Of a stretch of DNA of 64,000 nucleotides, positions 21,788 to 31,887 are shown piece after piece. The notes below the pieces were generated by a model. That model was not told where the DNA came from and ran no database searches. It saw nothing but the letters and a program-made list of their open reading frames with translations. The position numbers and the translations under genes are program-made. The DNA comes from Azolla caroliniana (taxonomy: Eukaryota; Polypodiophyta), in the NCBI GenBank assembly GCA_043228905.1, contig JBHGNT010000009.1:1364001-1428000 (forward strand), written 5' to 3'. Position 1 is the stretch's first letter; each line of letters begins with the position of its first letter.

Positions 21788-24700
21788 TTAACGATGGAAG
21801 TCTTCAAGAAGAGCACGAGCATTGGTCACATTCTCGATCGGTTCCCAAGTACGTTCGTTGGGGCTATAGCCTAGCCAATCGACTAGATAGTAGAGCTTGT
21901 TGCGACCAATCTTGGAATCAAGGATGGCGGCAACCTCGTACTCCGGCCCATCTTCAAGCTCGATCGGAGGTGGAGGTTGGATAAGACGTCCTAGGATGGT
22001 GCTCTCGTGGTAGGGTTCGAGGAGAGAACTATGAAACACCGGATGTATCCGAAGTTGAGGAGGTAGATCGAGACGAAAAGCGACATCATTAATCTGTCCA
22101 ATAATACGGAAAGGACCTAATCGCCGATAATCTAACTTCTCACATGGACGAGTAGTCTTGATGTGTCGTCGTAGTAGCCACACCCGATCTCCAATATTAA
22201 AACTAGATGGAAGTCAATGACGATCCGCGTAGACCTTGTGTGTTTGTTGAGCTTGCTGGAGATGAGTAGATAAATCCGCTTGTATCTTGCGTAACTGCTC
22301 CAAACGATCCTCCGCGCACGGATTTGTGGACACCTCTGGGGTTTCAAGTACACTCCACCGGGGGTGACATCCCGTATAAGCATAAAATGGCGTAACTTTG
22401 GTGGATGCGTGGATAGAGTTGTTATAGGCAAATTCGGCGACGTGGAGAATATCTGCCCAGTCATCTTGATGATAGCTGAGAAAGCACCGCAGATACTGCT
22501 CCAACGTTTGATTTGTTCGTTCAGCTTGGCCGTCGGTTTGTGGGTGGTAGACGGAGGAGAGGTTACAAGTGACCTTGAGCATGTTAAAAAGGTGCTTCCA
22601 GAATTTTGACACGAACTGGGGTCCACGGTCGCGGATGATACTATCGGGAAGTCCATGATGCCGACATACTTCACGCATGACAATTTCGGCAGTGTCTTCA
22701 CTGGAGATCTCCTTAGTACATGGCAAGAAATGAGCCATCTTCGTATATCGATCGACAACCGTTAGAATCGCATTGAACCCCTTAGAGACTGGAAGATCTG
22801 TGATGAAGTCTAGAGCAAAGGATTGCCACGGCTTGCTTGGAATTGGTAATGGTTCTAATAAACCATATGGATGATGCCTTGGCATTTTCGCTCTGCAACA
22901 TGTATCACAAGTCCGAACAAAATCCTCGACAAATTGTCGCATACAGGGCCACCAGAATGTTCGTTGTACTAAATGTAATGTTTTAGTACTACCAAAATGC
23001 CCAGCTGTATATGTGTCATGACAGTTTTGTACTACTCGAAGGCGGCAAGAACCATTAGGAACATACAAAAGTTCTTTAAAGAAGAGTAATCCATCATGGT
23101 ATTTGAATTGCCGATAGTCCGTACCTGGTGGTTGCAACTGTGAACACGACGCTCGAGAGGGATCAATTTGTGCTAGGATAGCTTGGGCAAACGCATCTGT
23201 CTTCAAGTCTTCACGTATGGTATCGATAACGCGGGAATCCATAGGCATGTCAAAGATTTGTGTTGCTTGTAGTCGTGCCGGTCCCAAGATGACTTGTTTT
23301 TGGTTATCGAAAGTTGGCTCGCCGGGACGGGGTGCTAAATACGAACGTCGTGATACTGCATCTGCCTTCCCTTGATGCCTCCCTGGACGATATGTAATTT
23401 TGAAGTCGAAACGCGTGAGGAAGTGGGCCCACCGAGCTTGACGTCGATTCAACACACGAGCATCCTGAAAGTAGGCAAGATTCTTGTGGTCACTAAATAC
23501 GGTGACTGGATGAGAGGATCCCTCCAGAAAATGCCTCCATTGCATAAAAGAATCCACTATTGCCAATAGCTCCTTATCATGAATTTCGTAGTTGATTTCG
23601 GCGGCGTCAAACTTGCGTGAGTGAAAAGCCACAGGATGTAGCTTCTCATCATTCCCCTGTTGTGACAGAATGCTCCCCAATGCAAAATCCGATGCGTCAA
23701 CTTCGATAATGAATGGTTTTTCCAGATCGACATGAGCTAGAATTGGAGCCGATGTAAATGCCTTTTTAAGACTCTCGAAAGCCATGTCCGTTTCTTCAGA
23801 CCAGATGAATGGTTGTCCCTTCCTGGTAAGTTGTGTGAGAGGTAGAACGATCTTTGAGTAATCTTGTATGAACTTCTGATAAAAATTGGCAAAGCCTAAG
23901 AAGCATTGCACATCCCGCACCGAACGTGGAGTCTGCCATTCTACCACCGTATTGACCTTAGCTGGGTCCATGGAGATGCCTTCTGACGAAATGATGTAGC
24001 CGAGAAATTCCACTTGGTTGCACCCGAAACTACATTTTTCCAGCTTTGCATACAGACCATGTTCTCGAAGTCGTTTTAGTACTAATAGTACATGAGAATC
24101 ATGTTCTTCTTGGGTTTTTGAATAAACCAATAGATCATCCAAATAGATGATCAAACAATCATCCAATAGATCTCGGAATATATCATTAGCCATGTGCTGG
24201 AAGACTGTCGGCGCATTAGTGAGGCCGAACGGCATGACCGTATACTCGAAGTGCCCATATCTGGTGCGAAACGCGGTCTTCCATTCGTCTCCTGGTCGGA
24301 TCCGTACGAGGTTATATGCTCCCCGTAAGTCGATCTTCGTGAAGAACCTGGCACCATTGATCCGTTCTAAAAGACTTGAGATAAGGGGAAGAGCATACCT
24401 ATTCCTGATTGTAACCTTATTCAAGCCACGGTAATCTACAATGAGACGAAGCGATCCATCTTTTTTTTTGACAAAGAAAATGGGCGCGCCGGCTGGAGAT
24501 TTCGAATGCCGAATGGAACCATTTTCCAAATTCTCCTCTATATAGGCCCGAAGGACTTCCAGCTCGGTTGGTGACAAATTGTAGATCGGTCCCCATGGCG
24601 GCTCTTTTCCCGGTTGTAAATCGATGGGGTAATCGTACGGTCGATGATGAGGAAGTGTGTTGGCTTGTACTTTATCGAACACATCGGCGTAATGACGATA

Positions 24701-25320
24701 CTTCTCGGGAAGTTGAACGGTGGATTCTTCTTTAGTGGTGCTGGAGGGGTTTACTGATATTGCAAAGAGGAACATTTCCTCCTTGCGCCCTTCTTTACGC
24801 AACTGACATAGCGAAATGGTTGCCATCTTCTTAGTTGACCCTTGGGTTTGTCGACACCGGATTTCTCTTGTTCTCCAATCTATGTCTGGGTTATGTAACT
24901 TGAACCACGGTAATCCTAAAACTATAGGATGTTCTGGGATACTAATAATATTAAATGATATTACACATGCTAAGTTATCTAGGACAATATTAATTGGCTC
25001 TGACTCTTCTATGATATTTCCGGAAGCAATGGGGCGTCCATCAATGACTACTACAGAGGCTAGACACTGGAGTTTTCTTAGGGATATCTTATGAGCTTGA
25101 GCAAATTTCTTATCCATAAAGCAAGAGTTAGCTCCGGAATCTAGAAGTGCTAGGACATGTACTGGAGGGGTACTTTTAGTACTAACTATTACTTGGGCTA
25201 CGAACACATCACTAACTTGCTTAGAGGGAATGGAACCACTAATGGGTTGCACAGATCTAGGGTTGTCCAACCAAACGGCTCCTATTTTGGCTGGACTTAG
25301 TCGTTTAACTCTTCTTCTAA
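21788..25320 (-). pseudogene. pol of chromovirus D: protease, RT, RNase H, integrase, chromodomain (one stop)
   Basis: The frame opens in -1 phase relative to gag just upstream of the WLDNPRSVQP block. Protease: ALLDSGANSCF (about 25145). [22 protein letters not shown] and YLDD (about 24130-24480). RNase H: IEVDASDFALG, HDKELLAIVDSF, YRPGRHQGKADAVSRR. Integrase: HHCC (FWWPCMRQFVEDF...CDTCC), Asp in ALDFITDLP, Asp in IRDRGPQF, Glu in DGQAERTNQ. The frame is broken by TGA at 22214-22216, after which the same frame continues with the GPF-like block RRLGPFRIIGQ and a C-terminal chromodomain (YEVAAIL, YLVDWLGY, TWEPIENV; 21810-21930), ending at TAA 21788. Chromodomains of this class bind methylated histone H3 and steer integration into heterochromatin. 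Confidence 0.9.
25303..25309 (-). other. Candidate -1 ribosomal frameshift site between gag and pol of D
   Basis: On the minus strand GTTAAAC lies so that the gag-frame codons are TTA and AAC, the X-XXY-YYZ-like arrangement used for -1 slippage; arteriviruses use this heptamer. Pol is in the -1 frame and overlaps here. In this copy a TAG at 25321-25323 ends gag four codons before the site, so the present copy could not use it. Confidence 0.45.
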
Positions 25321-26457
25321 CTAACTAAGGACATCAAATTTGTTTGCTAGATCTGGGATATTAGTACTATTAGTACTATTAGGACTATCAGATATCCCTA
25401 CTGAAATAGGCTTGGATTTAGTACAATTAGAACTAGCAACTATTTGGTTTACCTGTCTTCTTGGCCTATGGGGGCAATTTATTGCGATATGTCTTGGTCC
25501 ACCGCAGTAAAGACATAGTCGATTTGTACGGCGTCGCTGCTTTTCTTCTTCGGATAATGGCCCTCGACGACGTGTAGTGTCAATCTCGATCGGAGTCGGA
25601 GTATTCGCTAGAGGCGCATTATATGACTCCCTCGGAAAAGGTCTTGCTACCACTGAGGCGTAGGTGGGCTCTGATCTTGCCCTCGGCATCTGTAGTTGTC
25701 GTTCCAAACGTCGCTCAAAGAGGCGGTTGTCACATCTCACCGCACGACTGATTGCTTCTGTTAAGGACTTTGGCTCTTCGGGGAAGGTCAATAGTAAATC
25801 CTTGACGTCGTTGCGTAAACCATAACGGAATTGCTCCATCAACGCTTGATCATCCCAAGGGATATCGGCGGCGAGTAGGCGAAAATCTGCAGCGTATGCG
25901 GAGGTTGGACGGTCACCTTGGCGTAATCGCCGGATTTTGTTGATTGCGGTCCTGATGCTGTTAGTATCTCCGAAACATGCTTTAAACTCACCTAGAAACT
26001 CTTCAAAATTGTTGAGTAACAGAGATTCCTTTTCTAATAGTGGAGCGAACCATGACAACGATGAGCCACTTAACAAAGTGCCTACTAAACCCACTCGTGA
26101 TGCATCAGTGGGATATCGGGAAGGATGCATTTGAATAACTAATCGTACCTGGTTAAGGAACCCTCTAAACTGCGATCGCGTTCCATCGAACTTCGTGGGA
26201 AGGCCAATCTTGGGTTCTTTATGAATCCCTTGTGTTTCGGGCCCTTGTTGTTGCATCGCTATGATGGTTGCTTCAAGTTGTTGCACGCGTAACGCAAGTT
26301 CCCCATGTTGTTGTTGCGTTTGCTGCTTTTCTAAGGAGATTTGCTGAAGATCCCCCAGCAACCGTTGGTTTTCTTGTTCCAAAGCATGGAACTTCTCCTT
26401 CAAGCATTGAAATTCCGAGAAAACAGATTGATATTCTTCAGCGCTAACAGTGGCCAT
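25321..26457 (-). CDS. gag of chromovirus D
   Basis: A 378-residue frame from ATG 26457, in a CCATGG context. The N-terminus (residues 1-75) is glutamine- and glutamate-rich and likely a coiled coil. The gag domain contains FRGFLNQVRLVIQMHP and LSWFAPLLEKESLLL. A CCHC zinc knuckle (CLYCGGPRHIAINC, about residues 320-333) follows a basic region. It would assemble the particle and package RNA. The frame ends at TAG 25321, where the related copy B reads on for eight more codons, so the last codons before the slip site have been lost. Otherwise intact. Confidence 0.9.
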   Translation of the reverse strand: MATVSAEEYQSVFSEFQCLKEKFHALEQENQRLLGDLQQISLEKQQTQQQHGELALRVQQLEATIIAMQQQGPETQGIHKEPKIGLPTKFDGTRSQFRGFLNQVRLVIQMHPSRYPTDASRVGLVGTLLSGSSLSWFAPLLEKESLLLNNFEEFLGEFKACFGDTNSIRTAINKIRRLRQGDRPTSAYAADFRLLAADIPWDDQALMEQFRYGLRNDVKDLLLTFPEEPKSLTEAISRAVRCDNRLFERRLERQLQMPRARSEPTYASVVARPFPRESYNAPLANTPTPIEIDTTRRRGPLSEEEKQRRRTNRLCLYCGGPRHIAINCPHRPRRQVNQIVASSNCTKSKPISVGISDSPNSTNSTNIPDLANKFDVLS

Positions 26458-26517
26458 GGGATGAAAGAAAAGAGGAATAAAAGATTAATAGGAAATGAGA
26501 GAGACAGAAGGTAGGAA

Positions 26518-26531
26518 AATTTGGTTCAAAC
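26518..26531 (-). promoter_or_regulatory. Primer-binding site of chromovirus D, apparently self-complementary
   Basis: On the minus strand the sequence after the 5' LTR is GTTTGAACCAAATT, without the TGG start of a tRNA site. TTGGTTCAA in the predicted RNA leader is its complement (9 bases, more with one gap), located about 38 nt after the TATA box. B and D differ here, and each keeps complementarity with its own LTR. Confidence 0.5.
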
Positions 26532-26979
26532 TGTCATGAACAGTAGTGAGACAGAGAAGGAATTAGTACTAAATGAAGGATTAGTACTATGAGAGGTGTG
26601 GAACTTCTTCGAGAGAAGGAAGAAGTGAGCGAGACAGAGAGAAAGAGAGAGATTGAGAGAGAGAGTGTGTGTGTGTGTGTGTGATGATAAGAAAGATATG
26701 TATTATATGAAGAGAATATACAATGGTGGCTAAAAGGCTTAAGACTGGCGTTGAACCAATTTGGTTCAACATAATGCCTAGTGCCCTCTTTTATAGTGTT
26801 TTCAGGAGTAATCCTGAAGCTTCTAGAATGTTCCAGAGAAATCTGGAATATACACTAATTTCCTATAATAAAATGTAAATGAAAATAATATCTTACGTAT
26901 TACAATAGATGATCTAATGGTCAAAAGCTCGACCCATATAACCTAAGGTCATGGGTTCGAGTCTTGCCATATCATGACA
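26532..26979 (-). repeat. 5' LTR of chromovirus D
   Basis: 448 bp, the same as 21283-21720 apart from about a dozen substitutions and a (GT)n expansion at about 26663-26682. TATA on the minus strand at about 26785. Confidence 0.92.
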
Positions 26980-27148
26980 CTCCTCTGTCTTTCATCGTTC
27001 TCTGCAGGTTTTGGGAGGCTGCCTCTGCTTCATGGAAAGCCCGAGTGCTTCTAGCAGAGGCTCCATCTCGCGTTGTCCGTGTGCGTTGAGTGAGTTGGTG
27101 TCAGCGCGTTGACGCTTACCGGCTAGCCGGCTGTAATCTTGATCATAT

Positions 27149-27393
27149 TGTGAAATGCTCTCAAGAATAGCCCCCCACTTTCATTATGTCTCAAGTTACA
27201 TTTTATAGACTCTCTCTTAGCGTGGAGGGTGTTCTCCCGCTCCAATTAGCTCTACTAATTATGGGGCTTGGTGGGGGCCTAGTTTGGGTGTGGTGCATGA
27301 GGCTTGGTAGGGGCCTAATTTGGGTGTGGTCTATGTGTGGTGCATGGGGCTTGGTAGGGGCCTAATCTAGGTGTGGTCCATGTGACCACCACA
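27149..27393 (-). repeat. 3' LTR of element J
   Basis: 245 bp, TGTGAAATGC...CCACCACA on the plus strand (ends TGTG/CACA). On the minus strand TATA box GTCTATAAAATG at about 27201-27212. Three diverged copies of GGGGCTTGGTGGGGGCCTA-like sequence in the body. Confidence 0.9.
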
Positions 27394-27406
27394 ATTCCCC
27401 CTTGTA
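27394..27406 (-). promoter_or_regulatory. Polypurine tract of element J
   Basis: On the minus strand ACAAGGGGGAAT directly precedes the 3' LTR. A run of about 18 T (minus strand) lies just upstream. Confidence 0.8.
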
Positions 27407-27425
27407 AAAAAAAAAAAAAAAAAAG

Positions 27426-29200
27426 TTACTGTGCAATCGAAGCGCGACGAGGCGTGGACGACGGTTCCAGACGGGGGGATGACACGGGCGTGGGCGTAGG
27501 CATGGGTGTGGGCGGGGGCGGTGGTAGTTGATGGAAGGGCTTCGTGCGAGACTGGTGATCAAAGGTAGAGCGGTTGTTGGAGGCGCGGCGGAGCAGGTAT
27601 GTAGTGTTGCGTATCTGCTTTTGAACTTCGAAGGGACCGATCCATCGGTGCATGAGCGATTCGCTGAGACCGCGACGACGGATGGGGAAGTAGACGAGGA
27701 CTTTGTCACCGACGTGGTATTGATGGTCGACACGGCCTATATCGTGTTGTCGTTTTTGGCGTAGTTGTGCCTGGTGCAGGTTGCTCGTGATGGCTTTGCG
27801 GAGGAGGGGCTGGAGTTGTTGTAGGTGGGACCACCAAGACACTGCGTCAGCGTGGAGTCGTGTGGTTGGTTGCGGGACTGCCACTTCTGGGGGTAAGCGC
27901 GGGTCCCTTCCGTAAAGGGCCCGAAATGGGCTAATGCGAGTAGAGGCTTGCACAGTTGTGTTGTAGGCATGCGTAACGAAGGGCAAGATTCGGTCCCAGG
28001 TTGAGTGCAGCGGATCGATGTAGGCTGAGATTTGTTGTTTTAAGGTTCGATTGAGGCGCTCCGTCAACCCATTCGTTTGCGGATGGTAGGGTGACGTGAA
28101 TAACTGTTGGATTCCTAGTTGTGTTGAAACGAGGCGTAGGAGCTCACCGTTGAACTGGGGTCCTCGATCGGACAAGATTTGGAGTGGGCAACCGTGGGGG
28201 AAGATGATTTTCTCCAATAGTTTGGAGGCGATGGTCATAGCCTTTGCATCTGGGATAGCGGCCGTCTCAGCCCAACGCGTCAAGTACTCGGTGATGACGA
28301 GGATGAATTTGTTCCCTCCTTGTGACTCGGGAAAGGGGCCCATAATGTCCCATCCGACGATTTCAAATGGAGCTTGAACTTGTATCGGATGTAAGAGGCC
28401 TTGAGCCACTTGAGGTGATTTGATGGCCTGACATAAGTTGCATGCTTTGATGTAGGAGGCGACCTCGTGGCGTAGCCCAGGCCAATAGAATTTGCGACGA
28501 ATTTTGTCGAGCACCTTATGAAAACCCAAGTGGCTGGACAACGGGTGATCGTGGAAGAAACGAAGGTAAGACTGGCGTAGTTGCTCAGGCACGTAGACTC
28601 GGGGTTCTTTGCCTACTTGACAAAAAAGTAGGACATTATCCTGGATCATGAATTGCTTGGTGAGGGATGATGTCGGTTCAGCTCGTAGGCGGTGGCAGAT
28701 ATCTTGGATTTGTTTGTCGTGTTGTTGCATGTTGGCCATTTGGGACGAGGATATGGGGAAATCGATTGTGTTGGAGGTGATCTGGTTCGCCTGAAAGGAT
28801 ATGCGGGATAATCCATCGGCGACGATGTTTTGTGGACCATGGCGATAGCGCAGAGTGAATGTGTAATCCTGTAGCGCCAAAACCCAACGAAGTAAGCGGC
28901 CGGGTGGATGAGCCTTCTTTATGAGGGAGAGCAACGGCTGATGGTCGGTTTCGACTGATGTATTTGATCCGTGAAGGTATGGGTGGAAACGATGGAATGC
29001 CCAGACGATGGCGAGGAACTCTTTTTCAGTTGTCGAGTAATTTTGTTCGGCTTTGGTAAGTGACCGACTGATGTAGGCAATCGGGCGGAGTTGGTCGTTG
29101 TCGTCGGATTGGAGCAGGACCGCACCAAGGCCGACATTGGAGGCATCCGTCTGCAGATGGAAAGGCTTCGTGTAGTGTCGTCGGGCCTTGATCGCGTACA
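27426..29200 (-). CDS. RNase H and integrase of element J, open frame
   Basis: The frame starts inside RNase H (PFHLQTDASNVGLGAVLL, about 29150) with EKEFLAIVWAFHRF and GPQNIVADGLSR. Integrase follows with an HHCC finger (HLGFHKVLDKIRRKFYWPG ... CNLCQ), Asp in VGWDIMGPFP, Asp in LSDRGPQF, Glu in NGLTERLNR, and a GPF module (MHRWIGPFEVQKQIRNTTYLL). The tail is proline-rich (residues about 560-580). There is no chromodomain and no internal stop over about 590 codons. The 5' end is the deletion junction, so there is no natural start codon, and the gag frame runs into it out of phase. Confidence 0.88.
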
Positions 29201-29811
29201 CGGCGGCGGAGGTCATGTCGTATACGCGGCCAGAAAAAAAACAACTTCATGTCCTCCGACATGTTGGCGTCAGCCCGGCGTAGGATCTGCACAAAACGAA
29301 CCGCGAACCGGGTGATGGGTTCACGTGGTTGTTGGGTAATTGACTCAAGTTGTTGTAGGGCCGTCTGGCGGGAGTCTTGATGAGCAAAATTCCGAATCAT
29401 GGCTGCCTGTAACAGATCCCAGTCGTTGTGTGTCTCTTCGGGTTGTTGTACAAGCCATGTTGCCGCGATATTCTCGAGGAGTGTCTTCATCTCCATTGCC
29501 TTCCGAGGGTGTGGCCACTGGTGGTAATTGGCCACCATTTCGAAATGATCCAGCCAAGAGAGGACGTCTTCCGATGGTAGGCCGGAGAACGGTTTTGGGC
29601 GAACTCGAGAGTCCGGGAGATTTTGTTGTGGCTCGGATCGTGCTGAAAGAAAGGACAACATGGCTTGGTTAGTATGGTTAACTTTTAAAATGATGTTGGA
29701 CAGAGCTTGAACCAGTTGGTCGATTGGCGATGTGGGCTGGTGTCCTTGATTGTGTTGTAGGAATTCCGGATTCATCGAGTTTGCGTTGCCGTCGTTGTTG
29801 TCGTGTTGCAT
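29175..29811 (-). pseudogene. gag N-terminal part of element J, joined out of frame to RNase H
   Basis: The start is ATG 29811 (MQHDNNDGNANS). The gag domain includes RVRPKPFSGLPSEDVLSWLDHF and the ITRFAVRFVQILRRADANMSEDM block. After RDQGPTTLHEA the sequence becomes RNase H DNA read in the wrong frame and continues to a stop near 29026. No zinc knuckle remains. The deletion removed the end of gag, protease and RT. Confidence 0.85.
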
Positions 29812-29852
29812 CGTGGCGGGCGTTGTTGGGGTCGTGAGTTGGGGTGGCTTGG

Positions 29853-29868
29853 CCCGTCTTCTCCACCA
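29853..29868 (-). promoter_or_regulatory. Primer-binding site of element J
   Basis: On the minus strand TGGTGGAGAAGACGGG, with the TGG start of a tRNA-primed site. Between it and the LTR lies a 16-bp duplicate of the LTR end (GTGAAATGCTCAAGAT on the plus strand). Confidence 0.6.
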
Positions 29869-29887
29869 AGATGTGAAATGCTCAAGA

Positions 29888-30132
29888 TGTGAAATGCTCT
29901 CAAGAATAGCCCCCCACTTTCATTATGTCTCAAGTTACATTTTATAGACTCTCTCTTAGCGTGGAGGGTGTTCTCCCGCTCCAATTAGCTCTACTAATTA
30001 TGGGGCTTGGTGGGGGCCTAGTTTGGGTGTGGTGCATGAGGCTTGGTAGGGGCCTAATTTGGGTGTGGTCTATGTGTGGTGCATGGGGCTTGGTAGGGGC
30101 CTAATCTAGGTGTGGTCCATGTGACCACCACA
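29888..30132 (-). repeat. 5' LTR of element J
   Basis: 245 bp, identical by eye to 27149-27393. Confidence 0.9.
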
Positions 30133-30312
30133 ATATATACATACATTTGCCTTATTCATTGCTCGATCTTCATTGTGAGTTCTCTGTGTATTTGTGTGCG
30201 GGCTCGGCCGTGGTTTCATGTCGCTCCTCCCTCTATTCAGTTATTCCCCGGTTCAGGGCCCCCACGGTCCCGCCTTGGTTTTCTCCTGCGCGTGCAGAAT
30301 AACACTACAACA

Positions 30313-31230
30313 GAAGGTGACAACAAGGGGGAGTTCAAATCTGATGTGAAAGATGACATCAAGACAAAGGTGCCAAAGGCAATTGTCCAAAAACAAATGG
30401 ATTCCTTCGCACATGTTCTAAAGAGTTGGGCGGTTGTGGTTCAAAGCCAACGTGAGACCCAAGAGACAAAAGATGGTGGCGGGGAAGCGAAGGTTCAAGC
30501 TGTTGCAAATAACAAAGTTGGGGAGTGCCCAACAAATACATATGGATCTCTCCACACTCGCTCCGGAGACTAGGGCATTAACCGATGTAAGACCCAAGAG
30601 AAGGACAATGACGACGAAGAAGCAAGGGTTGAAGCTTATGTGTGGGAGGAAGAGGTCAAGCAAAGCATAGAGACAAAAATTGATGCGTACAACAAAGAGT
30701 CTGAGCAAAGTATGACAAGGGATGATGATGGCCAAGCGAGCCATCAGGATCCGAAGGATGTGATCAAAACATCTAGCAAAGATGTTCTAGTGTGAAGATT
30801 GTCTACTCTAATATGAGATTGTTTCATGAAACTAGACAAAGTGAGAAATATAGAGCATGGTCACGTAATGTTCTCAAAGTAGGCATGCACTTGAAGGTAC
30901 TACATGGGGTAGTCAATGTCATTATTCAGATAAAGGCTTGGGGAGAAAGACACGAAACAAAAATGTGCAATGGGTCAAAGTGCCTTGAGCAAGGAGACGA
31001 TCGAGACAAAGGTGGAACATGCATAAAGCCTAAAGAGTTATGTTCGAAAGGAGAACAAGGGACCATGACAACTGGTCATGGTAAAGCAAATAATGAGTGA
31101 ATGATATGGTGGATTGGGTGGCGACAATGGTTCATGCTCAAAATGGAGGAATTGTACTAATCATCGTAGCTGAAATCTTTGTCTCTCTTCTTGGCACGTA
31201 CCGGAGGACATGCGGTTTGGTGGGGGTGGA
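30313..31230 (+). other. 3' internal region of element G, no intact gene
   Basis: It encodes broken, lysine- and glutamate-rich stretches (for example 30313-30570 with GEFKSDVKDDIKTKVPKAIV). A diverged direct duplication of about 50 bp occurs near 30448 and 30586 (GAGACCCAAGAGA / AAGACCCAAGAGA). I do not recognise a domain. Position directly before the polypurine tract GGTGGGGGTGGA (31219-31230) assigns it to element G. Confidence 0.5.
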
Positions 31231-31814
31231 TGTCGTGAAGATTTTCGGCAACGGTGTGAAAATTGCGAGGAATGTACAAAATCGAGTGTGGTTCTTCACA
31301 CACAACATAAAACAATAATAGTGAAGATTAGGGATCGGCAACGGTTCGACTCAAGCCTAAACCGTTTGGCTTAGCCGGCTCAAAACCGGCTTAGCGGCTC
31401 GGCTCAGCTCAGTTTAGGCTTGAGCTTGCCTAAACGGTTTGAGCTCAGCTTGGGCCTTGCCAAGCCGACTAAGCCGTTTAAGTGATTTAATTAGTACTTA
31501 CATTACTTTATTACTAAAGTCTAAGTTCTAACTTCTAATTAGCCATGAGTCTAACTTCTAATTATTACTAAAGTCTAGGTTCTAACTAGTTAGTAGTTAG
31601 TGACTCAGTGGTCAAGAGTCACGAGTCTATTGTCTACAGTCACAGTGCACACAGTGTATTGTGTACACATAGACTCCAAAGTGACAAATTAGGTATTAGG
31701 TAATTACTAATAGGACTCTTAAGTTTCAACACAGACAGACGACTTAGGTAATAGGTATTAGGACTCTCGACAGAGACAGTGATCACGATTCACTGATTAG
31801 TCCATTGACACAGA

Positions 31815-31838
31815 CGCGCGCGCGAGAGGGAGAGAAAG

Positions 31839-31886
<48 letters not shown>
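31815..31886. repeat. (GA)n microsatellite inside element L
   Basis: About 70 bp, preceded by a short (GC)n run. The leucine/serine ORF on the minus strand here is only the repeat translated. Confidence 0.95.

Positions 31887-31887
<1 letters not shown>

Larger units (their letters stand above)
21283..26979 (-). mobile_element. Near-complete chromovirus D, minus strand
   Basis: A 5.7-kb element with LTRs at both ends (TGTCA...TGACA), flanked by CTCCT (21278-21282 and 26980-26984). Order: 5' LTR, primer site, 72-nt leader, gag, pol with chromodomain, polypurine tract, 3' LTR. The LTRs differ by about a dozen substitutions, mostly transitions, plus microsatellite length. Only two stop codons spoil the coding capacity, one at the end of gag and one near the end of integrase. 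Its gag and pol are the intact counterpart of those in B. Confidence 0.92.
27149..30132 (-). mobile_element. Young deletion-derivative gypsy element J, minus strand
   Basis: A 3.0-kb element with two 245-bp LTRs in which I saw no differences. The flank is ATAT on both sides. On the minus strand: 5' LTR, primer site, gag N-terminal two thirds, a direct junction into RNase H, integrase, polypurine tract, 3' LTR. Protease and RT are absent. It lies in the LTR of A2. Confidence 0.88.
20263..30312 (+). mobile_element. Second A-type gypsy element (A2), truncated and twice interrupted
   Basis: The 3' part of integrase (from 20263) is homologous to element A, starting at its GNWPRLLPYALWADR block. 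It is followed by the polypurine tract TAGGTGGGGGTGGA (20956-20969) and an LTR spread over 20970-21282, 26985-27148 and 30137-30312. Elements D and J occupy the gaps. The 5' part is missing, replaced by LTR H and element F. Confidence 0.8.
20970..30312 (+). repeat. 3' LTR of A2, split into three pieces by D and J
   Basis: Pieces 20970-21282, 26985-27148 and 30137-30312 align in order with the A LTR. The first has TGTCGTGGAG and the TATA box GGCTATAAAAGAGAGGG (near 21195). The second has CTGCAGGTTTTGGGAGGCT. The third has CGGTTCAGGGCCCCCACGGT and the end ACTACAACA. The rejoined length is about 650 bp compared with 692 for A. Confidence 0.8.
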
